Below, piece by piece: positions 5,718 through 10,729 of a DNA stretch of 10,729 nt (positions are counted from its first letter, which is position 1; each line of letters starts with the position of its first letter). The notes under the pieces are model-generated. The model was given only the letters and a program-made list of their open reading frames with translations. It was not told where the DNA came from and did not search any database. The stretch is taken from assembly GCA_021821425.1 (NCBI GenBank), contig JAKACL010000080.1, forward strand, positions 1-10,729, written 5' to 3'. This stretch comes from Pseudomonadota bacterium. Lineage in GTDB: Bacteria; Pseudomonadota; Gammaproteobacteria; Burkholderiales; Thiobacillaceae. A program made the position numbers and the translations under genes.

Positions 5718-6302
5718 ATGTACGCCATCAACACGCCCCGGCGCCTCAAGGGAGGCTCGTTCGTCACCTTCATCCTCCTGCTGCTGGTTCTCGCAGCCGC
5801 AGGCATCGCCGTGGACTACCGCATGAGCATGCCCGGCACGAGCCTGGTGGATCGCCTGGACGCGAAGCCGGTGGTGCTGGACATGGACAGGCTGAGCGGC
5901 AGCGAGACGCAGGCGGACGTCAAGAATCTCTACCACCACCTCGACTACACCTGCACGCCGGAGACGAACCCGCTCGGCGACGAAGTCTGCTGGGCGCCCG
6001 TTTCCGAATTCAATGGCATCGATGCGCGGATTCTCGCCTTCTTTTTCGACGCTGGCGAACTGTCCGCGGTACGGGTGTCCTTCGAGGCGAAACAGCAGCC
6101 GAAAGTACGCGCGCAGATGGAAAGGCGCTTCGGCGAGGCGCGCGCGTTCGGGAAACGCACCGACGCCTTCGGCAACAACGTGGTGGGATGGCTGCGCCCC
6201 GCCGGCTTCATCGCCACCAATGACAGCCTGTCCGGCGACGAGGAGTCCTTGCTGCTGTGGCTGTCGACGGAGAAGGTGCTGAGCGGCAGGCCTGGCCGCT
6301 AG
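5718..6302 (+). CDS. Membrane-anchored protein of unknown function
   Basis: This is a 194-residue protein with a basic N-terminus (TPRRLKGG), one transmembrane segment at about residues 14-33, and the rest presumably in the periplasm. The soluble part contains a possible Cys pair (YTC and EVC, about 16 residues apart) that could form a disulfide, a hydrophobic strand-rich core (ARILAFFFDAGELSAVRVSF), and ends NDSLSGDEESLLLWLSTEKVL. I do not recognise the family and see no catalytic motif. A strong AGGGAGG at 5705-5711 supports the start. It is 71 bases downstream of the preceding gene, with a 12-bp palindrome in the gap, so it may have its own control. Confidence 0.8.
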   Translation: MYAINTPRRLKGGSFVTFILLLLVLAAAGIAVDYRMSMPGTSLVDRLDAKPVVLDMDRLSGSETQADVKNLYHHLDYTCTPETNPLGDEVCWAPVSEFNGIDARILAFFFDAGELSAVRVSFEAKQQPKVRAQMERRFGEARAFGKRTDAFGNNVVGWLRPAGFIATNDSLSGDEESLLLWLSTEKVLSGRPGR

Positions 6303-6322
6303 GGCGGCCGCCCCGGCGAGCG

Positions 6323-6356
6323 CGGCGTGGTAATAAACGACCACGTTCACACGCCG
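6323..6356. repeat. Nested inverted repeat between the membrane-anchored gene and the MBL gene
   Basis: CGGCGTG at 6323-6329 is complementary to CACGCCG at 6350-6356, and inside it CGTGG pairs with CCACG around an AT-rich loop. There is no U-run on either side, so it is not a canonical terminator. GCCGGG/CCCGGC (6353-6358 and 6385-6390) and GGGCA/TGCCC (6426-6430 and 6435-6439) are further small stems in the same 165-base gap. Confidence 0.35.
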
Positions 6357-6467
6357 GGCAAATACAGGCAGAATCCGAAAAAAACCCGGCTTGAAGCGAC
6401 AAGGCCCGGAGCGTTGTGTCGATGTGGGCAGGTTTGCCCGAATGCAGCAACAACCGAGGGAGGAGCC

Positions 6468-7397
6468 ATGAAGAAGCTTGTGGGGGGATTTGTCGCGCTG
6501 CTGACGTTCGTCGGCGCAGCGTCCGCCGGTGACTTCCCGGCCGTCAAGGTGCAGAAGATCAACGACCGCGTCTACGCGATGCTGGGACCGCACGACCCGC
6601 CGAACAAGGAAAACGGCGGCTACATGAACAACAACCTGGTCATCATCGGCGACAAGGGCGTGATCCTGGTCGACGCGGGCTCGCACAATGACGTGGCCGA
6701 GCACATCGACGCGGCGATCAAGACGGTCACCAAAAAGCCGATCACCCACGTGCTGATCACCCACCATCACGGCGACCACCACCTCGGCCTTTCGTACTTT
6801 GACGACGCGCAGGTGATCGCGTCCAGTTATTGCACGAAGCAGATCGCCGACAACGGCCGCGGCATGGTGAAGTGGATGGAGCGCAACACCGGCAGGAACC
6901 TGCGCAACACCAGCCCGGTGGTGCCGCACACCACCGTCGCCCTGGGCGCCAGGCAGGCGATGGAGATCGATGGCGTAAAACTGGAGCTGATCTCGACCGG
7001 GACCGCGCACACCGAAGGCGACATGATGGTGTGGCTGCCGGACGACGGCGTGCTCGCGTCCGGCGACATCCTGGTGCACCACATCAACCCCAGCTTCCGC
7101 GACGGCAACCTCAAGAACTGGATCGCCGTGGTGGACGAGCAGATCCTCAAGCTGCCGCTGAAAGCCGTGATGCCCGGCCATGGTCCGCTGATGCAGCGCC
7201 AGGACGTGGCCGGGTTCCGCGACCTGATCGCGGACTTCTACAAGACGGTCGAGGATATCTACAAGGCCGGCGGCGCGGAGGCCGACGTGCGCAAGAAGCT
7301 CGACCTGGCGAGGTGGCAGAGCATGGCGCGCTTCGACGACATGATGGGCGGCAACATCAACACCGTCTGGCTGCAGGTGGAAGAAGCGAATTTCTGA
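6468..7397 (+). CDS. Secreted metallo-beta-lactamase-fold hydrolase
   Basis: This is a 309-residue protein with a Sec signal peptide (MKKLVGGFVALLTFVGAASA, probable cleavage after residue 20). The complete binuclear-metal set of the MBL superfamily is present: H99-x-H101-x-D103-H104, H181 (in TAHTEGD), D200 (in ASGDILVHH) and H238 (in MPGHGP). The GGYMNNNLVIIGDKGVILVDAGS strand pair is typical. It resembles the periplasmic SoxH/quinoprotein-linked MBL proteins more than true beta-lactamases. It should hydrolyse or oxidise a small substrate in the periplasm; the substrate is not deducible. The ATG at 6468 is preceded by GGGAGGAG and opens directly on the signal peptide, so it is preferred over upstream in-frame starts. 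It is the first of four exported proteins in a row. Confidence 0.9.
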   Translation: MKKLVGGFVALLTFVGAASAGDFPAVKVQKINDRVYAMLGPHDPPNKENGGYMNNNLVIIGDKGVILVDAGSHNDVAEHIDAAIKTVTKKPITHVLITHHHGDHHLGLSYFDDAQVIASSYCTKQIADNGRGMVKWMERNTGRNLRNTSPVVPHTTVALGARQAMEIDGVKLELISTGTAHTEGDMMVWLPDDGVLASGDILVHHINPSFRDGNLKNWIAVVDEQILKLPLKAVMPGHGPLMQRQDVAGFRDLIADFYKTVEDIYKAGGAEADVRKKLDLARWQSMARFDDMMGGNINTVWLQVEEANF

Positions 7398-7446
7398 TTC
7401 TTTCAGACACGCCGCATGACACAAGTCCAGGCAAAGGCACTGCGCT

Positions 7447-7463
7447 TGCGCCACAAGGGCGCA
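7447..7463. repeat. Hairpin upstream of the 123-residue exported protein
   Basis: TGCGCC pairs perfectly with GGCGCA around ACAAG. There is no U-tract, so termination of the upstream MBL transcript is doubtful; an mRNA-stabilising or regulatory hairpin is as likely. Confidence 0.3.
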
Positions 7464-7521
7464 CAAGTGTGAGCAACATTGGCACTAGAGTTTGTGGCAA
7501 TGACAGAGGGGAAAATCAAAC

Positions 7522-7893
7522 ATGAAAACAACCGTACTTGCGCTTGCTGGCTTGATGCTTGTTTCGGCATCTTCCCAGGCTGCCGAAACGCTCGATGCCG
7601 GAGCAGTCCGGGCTCTGCTCACGGACAAGACCGTAGCCGGTGTAAGGGTCAGCGACGGTGCGACCTTGAAAAATTATTTTTCCCCGGACGGAAAAGTGTA
7701 TCGCTTTGAAAATGGCCAGGTCGCTGAAGGCACCTGGAAGGTCAATGATGACGGCACCCAATGCGTTGATGGCATAGCCGGCGGCTGTGCCCGAATCGTC
7801 AGCAATGGTGACGGAACATACGACCGAAACCACGCCAGCAGCGGGAAGACCCTGCTGAAGTGGAACAGCTTTGTCAACGGCAAGGATTTCTAA
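7522..7893 (+). CDS. Small exported protein with a C-terminal Cys pair
   Basis: This is a 123-residue protein with a clear signal peptide (MKTTVLALAGLMLVSASSQA, cleavage before AETLDAG), leaving a mature protein of ~103 residues. The mature part reads as a small beta-rich domain: TVAGVRVSDG, LKNYFSPDGKVYRFENGQVAEGTWKVNDDGTQCV, GGCARIVSNGDGTY, WNSFVNGKDF. Two Cys residues flank a Gly/Ala-rich loop and could form a disulfide. The TWKVNDDGTQCV...GDGTY pattern recalls periplasmic domains of the DUF995 type, but I am not certain of the assignment. AGAGGGGA lies ~9 bases before the ATG. Its base composition is less GC-rich than the MBL gene before it. Confidence 0.82.
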   Translation: MKTTVLALAGLMLVSASSQAAETLDAGAVRALLTDKTVAGVRVSDGATLKNYFSPDGKVYRFENGQVAEGTWKVNDDGTQCVDGIAGGCARIVSNGDGTYDRNHASSGKTLLKWNSFVNGKDF

Positions 7894-7918
7894 ACGCATC
7901 CGGCAAATCGTTGATGTA

Positions 7919-7963
7919 CTGGCCCGCTCAGGTGGGCCAGGAGCACGATGCACAGGGTGTGCA
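7919..7963. repeat. Two adjacent hairpins in the gap before the alpha/beta hydrolase
   Basis: CTGGCCC (7919-7925) pairs with GGGCCAG (7934-7940) around an 8-base loop. Nine bases later TGCACA (7949-7954) pairs with TGTGCA (7958-7963) around GGG. Both stems are perfect. Neither is followed by a U-run, so they look like RNA-processing or stability elements, or protein-binding sites, rather than terminators. Confidence 0.4.
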
Positions 7964-8025
7964 GTCGACAGGCATTTGTCCCGGTCGCTTGTGAGAACCG
8001 TCAGGTATTCAATGAGGAGGAATCC

Positions 8026-8802
8026 ATGTTGAGGTTGTTTTCGCTGTTTTTCGCATTGGTGACGGCTATCGCTGCGCCTTGCGCATGGTCGGGTGAAGTC
8101 GGGGTCATCCTGCTGCACGGCAAGGCCAGCATGCCATCCGGACTGGGCATGCAGAACCTGGCGGCGGCACTGGAGGCCAAGGGCTATCTGGTCAGCGTCC
8201 CCGAAATGGGCTGGTCGCGCAATCGCATCTATGACGCCAGCTATGACGAGTCGATGAGCGAGATCGACCGGATCGTGCAGGAGCTCAGACAGAAAGGCGC
8301 GAAGAAGGTCATTGTTGCCGGCCAGAGCCAGGGCGCGAATGCTGCGCTGGGCTACGCCGCCCACCGCGAGGGCGCGGACGGCATCATCGCACTGGCGCCG
8401 GGGCACGTACCCGAACTCGGTAAATTCCGCGACAGCGCGGCAGCGAGCGTGAGTCGCGCGAAGGCGCTGATCGAGGAAGGCAAGGGCCGGGAAAAACACG
8501 AGTTCGGCGACAACGACCAGGGCAAGCGCTCGACCGTCTCCGCCACGCCCGAGGTGTATCTCAGCTGGTTCGACCCGGATGGCCCAGCGGTGATGCCCAA
8601 GAACGCTGCCGCGTTCAAGAAGCCGCTGCCGCTGCTGGTCATCGTCGGCAGCCGCGAGAAAAACGCGAAGGGCCCGGAATACTTCTTCCATAAGGCACCC
8701 TCCCACCCCAACAGCAAGTTCGTGACCGTCGAGGCCGATCACACCGGGGTGCCCGGAGCGGCAGCCGAGGAAATCCTGGCCTGGCTAGGCGCACTGCAAT
8801 AA
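8026..8802 (+). CDS. Exported alpha/beta-fold hydrolase
   Basis: This is a 258-residue protein with an N-terminal signal sequence (residues ~1-22, cleavage near CAWSG|EVG). The mature part begins with VGVILLHGKASMP, the strand and HG oxyanion loop of the alpha/beta hydrolase fold. The nucleophile elbow is GQSQG (99-103, S101). The catalytic His is probably H239 (EADHTGVPGAA), and the acid should lie near the LLVIVGSREKNAKG strand (207-216), though no obvious Asp is present there, so E211 or another residue may serve. Substrate unknown: esterase, lipase or peptidase-like. GAGGAGGAA five bases before the ATG at 8026 decides the start against an in-frame ATG at 7948. The amidohydrolase gene follows after 27 bases, so the two are probably one transcript. 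Confidence 0.88.
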   Translation: MLRLFSLFFALVTAIAAPCAWSGEVGVILLHGKASMPSGLGMQNLAAALEAKGYLVSVPEMGWSRNRIYDASYDESMSEIDRIVQELRQKGAKKVIVAGQSQGANAALGYAAHREGADGIIALAPGHVPELGKFRDSAAASVSRAKALIEEGKGREKHEFGDNDQGKRSTVSATPEVYLSWFDPDGPAVMPKNAAAFKKPLPLLVIVGSREKNAKGPEYFFHKAPSHPNSKFVTVEADHTGVPGAAAEEILAWLGALQ

Positions 8803-8829
8803 GCCGGACACGACGAGGGGAGAAAAACC

Positions 8830-9777
8830 ATGCAATGCCGACACGTCAGAATTGCGGCCCTGTCATTCATGCTCGGGCTGCCCGCCACTGCAACCGCCGA
8901 GCCGATCGGGGAAAAGCTGGCGATGGAGTTGCCCATCATCGACACGCACTTTCATCCCATGCCATTCATGACGCCGCAGGATTTGCTGGCCCGCATCAAC
9001 AGGAACAACATCCTGCACATCGGCGGCGCGCACACCGTAGGGACGCCGCGCAATGCCGAATTCGCCAGCGCATTGGGGGATCGCTACATCCGTGCCGAAG
9101 GCGGGCAAATGCTTACTGCCTTCAAGAAAGGCGGGAAAGACGCAATCGAAAATGCGGACAACCCCCAGTTCCAGGAGTCGTTCGGCCATATCAAGCGTGC
9201 CATGTCGGACGGCAATGTGCGCGTCATCTCGGAAATTTTCGTGAACTCCAAGTCCTCCGCAAGGGAAGCGTGGCGCCGGTGGAAGATCGACGGGAATTCA
9301 ACCGCCATGCAGGCCTTGTTCAATCTTGCCGCCAGCAGCAATATTCCCATGCTGGTGCACGCGCAACTGCAGCAGGACGATGACACCTTTGAGCAATTGA
9401 GCCGGCTCGCGGCCTCCAACCCGAATGGGGTGCTGGTGATGGGCCACTGCGGCAAGGACGCCACCGCGGCCAGGATGCGCGACTTCCTGAACAAGACGCC
9501 CAATGCCGTTTGCAATCTGGCCTGGCGCTCTCCGCCACAGGAAAAAGGCAAAGACCACAATGTCATTATCTGGGACCGATCCGGCATCAAGGAAGAATGG
9601 CGTCAACTGATCGAGGACATGCCGGACCGCTTCATGGTCGGCATCGACGATGTGCATGATTGGGAGCAGTTCGATGCCGTGGTCGAGACCATCCGCAGGG
9701 ACCTGCTTGCCAACCTGAGCAAGGCCACGGCCGAGAAAGTCTCGCATCAGAACGCGAAAAGGATTTTCCGGCTCTGA
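8830..9777 (+). CDS. Exported amidohydrolase-family (amidohydrolase 2-like) TIM-barrel protein
   Basis: This is a 315-residue protein with a signal peptide (residues ~1-23, ending ATATA|EP). The mature part has the metal-binding pattern of the amidohydrolase superfamily: IDTHFHP with H40 and H42 on strand 1, LVHAQ (H177), MGHCG (H206) and GIDDVHDW (D263/D264, H266) on the last strand. It resembles the amidohydrolase 2 / decarboxylase branch (PF04909-like) more than urease-type enzymes; no carbamylated Lys is evident. The C-terminal helix KVSHQNAKRIFRL is the common ending of that branch. The substrate cannot be inferred. AGGGGAG at 8816-8822 supports the start. It is the last of four exported-hydrolase-type genes and is followed by a strong terminator. 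Confidence 0.88.
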   Translation: MQCRHVRIAALSFMLGLPATATAEPIGEKLAMELPIIDTHFHPMPFMTPQDLLARINRNNILHIGGAHTVGTPRNAEFASALGDRYIRAEGGQMLTAFKKGGKDAIENADNPQFQESFGHIKRAMSDGNVRVISEIFVNSKSSAREAWRRWKIDGNSTAMQALFNLAASSNIPMLVHAQLQQDDDTFEQLSRLAASNPNGVLVMGHCGKDATAARMRDFLNKTPNAVCNLAWRSPPQEKGKDHNVIIWDRSGIKEEWRQLIEDMPDRFMVGIDDVHDWEQFDAVVETIRRDLLANLSKATAEKVSHQNAKRIFRL

Positions 9778-9795
9778 AAATATTGACGTGGCGAT

Positions 9796-9830
9796 AAGGC
9801 CAGACTACAAGTCTGGCCTTTTATTTCTCA
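9796..9830 (+). terminator. Intrinsic terminator after the amidohydrolase gene
   Basis: AAGGCCAGAC (9796-9805) and GTCTGGCCTT (9811-9820) form a perfect 10-bp stem around TACAA, followed on the plus strand by TTATTTCTC. It is 18 bases past the stop codon. On the minus strand, for convergent tex, the stem lacks a following U-run, so it mainly serves the plus strand. Confidence 0.9.
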
Positions 9831-9839
9831 AAAACCCGT

Positions 9840-10729
9840 TCACCCCTTCAGCTTCGCAAGCGCCGCCGCCATGGCGCCACCCATCGAGGCCTGGTCGCGG
9901 TTGGGTTTGGCGCCTGCATGCTTTCCACCACGCGTATCGCGCGGCGCGCCTTGCGGCTTGCCTGACCCCTGCCCATGCGCATCGCCCATGCGCATGGTGA
10001 GCGCAATGCGCTTGCGCTTCTCGTCCACTTCCAGCACTTTCACCCTCACGATCTGGCCGGCCTTGACCACGCTGTGCGGGTCTTTCACGAAATTGTCGGA
10101 CAGCGCCGAGATGTGCACCAGCCCGTCCTGGTGCACGCCGATGTCGACGAAGGCGCCGAAGGCGGCGACGTTGGTGACGACACCTTCCAGCACCATGCCG
10201 GGCTTGAGGTCGGCCAGGGTCTCGACGCCTTCCTTGAAGCTGGCGGTGATGAACTCGGGACGCGGGTCGCGGCCGGGCTTTTCCAGTTCTTTCAGGATGT
10301 CGCTGACGGTGGGCAGGCCGAATTTCTCGTCGGTGTATTTGGCCGGGCTGAGTTTTTTCAGCAAGCTGTCGTTGCCGATGACGGCTTTCAAATCCTGTTT
10401 GATGTCGGTAAGGATGCGCTCGACCAGCGGATAGGATTCGGGGTGCACGGCGGAGGCGTCGAGCGGATTGTCGCCGCCCATGATGCGCAAAAAGCCCGCG
10501 GCCTGCTCGAAGGTCTTCTCGCCCAGGCGCGGCACGTCCATGAGTTGCGCGCGGCTGGCGAATCTGCCCCTGGCGTCGCGGAAGGCCACGATGGACTGGG
10601 CCACGCCGCTGCTCAAACCTGAGACGCGCGCCAGCAGCGGCGCCGAGGCGGTGTTGACGTCCACGCCCACGGCGTTGACGCAGTCTTCCACCACGGCGTC
10701 GAGCGACTTCGCGAGCTGGAACTGGCTGA
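9840..10729 (-). CDS. tex: Tex family S1 RNA-binding protein, C-terminal part (cut by the window edge)
   Basis: About 295 C-terminal residues are visible; the full protein is normally ~770-800 residues, so the start lies beyond position 10729. The visible part begins [28 protein letters not shown], leading into tandem helix-hairpin-helix motifs (visible residues ~23-85, with ARVSGLS and [20 protein letters not shown]). [23 protein letters not shown] linker follows. An S1/OB domain follows at ~174-247 ([52 protein letters not shown]). Tex is a cytoplasmic nucleic-acid-binding factor linked to transcription and RNA turnover. The C-terminus is a low-complexity Gly/Lys/Arg-rich tail ending AAALAKLKG. 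The gene is convergent with the amidohydrolase gene. Confidence 0.95.
   Translation of the reverse strand, partial: SQFQLAKSLDAVVEDCVNAVGVDVNTASAPLLARVSGLSSGVAQSIVAFRDARGRFASRAQLMDVPRLGEKTFEQAAGFLRIMGGDNPLDASAVHPESYPLVERILTDIKQDLKAVIGNDSLLKKLSPAKYTDEKFGLPTVSDILKELEKPGRDPRPEFITASFKEGVETLADLKPGMVLEGVVTNVAAFGAFVDIGVHQDGLVHISALSDNFVKDPHSVVKAGQIVRVKVLEVDEKRKRIALTMRMGDAHGQGSGKPQGAPRDTRGGKHAGAKPNRDQASMGGAMAAALAKLKG
9971..9995. repeat. Tandem 12-base repeat in the 3' end of tex
   Basis: GCCCATGCGCAT occurs twice, at 9971-9982 and 9984-9995, separated by one base. It lies in the low-complexity tail downstream of the S1 domain (MRMGDAHG), and the 13-base period shifts the reading frame between copies. 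The ATGCGCAT core is itself palindromic. Confidence 0.6.

Noticed and set aside
5442..7466. Open frame of 674 codons on the minus strand
   Set aside because: It runs antisense through the receiver-like gene, the membrane-anchored gene and the MBL gene, all of which have signal peptides, motifs or strong ribosome binding sites. Its product is His/Ala/Arg/Val-rich with no recognisable domain, as expected for the complement of GC-rich coding DNA.
7479..7495. Possible sigma-54 promoter (TTGGCAC with TTTGT downstream) before the Cys-pair gene
   Set aside because: The -24 box is good but the invariant GC of the -12 box is missing at the required spacing.
7516..8742. Open frame of 408 codons on the minus strand
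   Set aside because: It is the antisense shadow of the Cys-pair protein and the alpha/beta hydrolase, both well supported on the plus strand by signal peptides and ribosome binding sites.

Overview
The window is GC-rich, gene-dense chromosomal DNA, most likely from a betaproteobacterium. The evidence is a cold-shock protein followed on the same strand by a stand-alone 83-residue IF-1 of the long betaproteobacterial type, a YaeQ protein, a Tex S1 protein, and a second RlmN-type radical-SAM methyltransferase. Several putative genes also show the very high third-position GC of that group. This assignment is inference from gene content; there is no rRNA or tRNA in the window. I see no phage, plasmid, CRISPR or insertion-sequence signature.

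Left part (1-4950): a strong ribosome binding site at the extreme left edge points to a minus-strand gene just outside the window. Its leader contains a minus-strand intrinsic terminator and an extended imperfect hairpin. Next comes a plus-strand pair: a NYN-domain putative RNase with a C-terminal OST-HTH/LOTUS domain, followed five bases later by a 70-residue helical protein. Facing it on the minus strand are a cold-shock gene with a long leader, a clean terminator, and infA. A four-helix membrane protein (minus) then diverges from an eRF1/pelota-like 'translational machinery' protein (plus). After that lie an RlmN-like methyltransferase (plus), whose last residues appear to be encoded by an inserted short palindromic repeat, and convergent yaeQ (minus). 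Much of this segment concerns RNA or translation.

Middle (4951-6302): the intergenic stretch upstream of yaeQ probably hides a 43-codon gene with a strong coding signature. It is followed by a 126-residue protein that looks like a degenerate response-regulator receiver domain, and a membrane-anchored protein of unknown function.

Right part (6468-9777): four plus-strand genes in a row each encode a protein with an N-terminal export signal: a metallo-beta-lactamase-fold hydrolase, a small Cys-pair protein, an alpha/beta hydrolase and a TIM-barrel amidohydrolase. Hairpins lie in the gaps and a strong terminator follows the last gene. They look like a periplasmic hydrolase set, though separate promoters are possible. 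The window ends inside tex (minus), of which only the C-terminal ~295 residues are visible.

No entirely new system is demonstrable from sequence alone. The best leads are the repeat-derived C-terminus of the RlmN-like enzyme, the structured leader at the left edge, the NYN/OST-HTH plus small-partner operon, the unannotated small ORF and the phosphomimetic-looking receiver.
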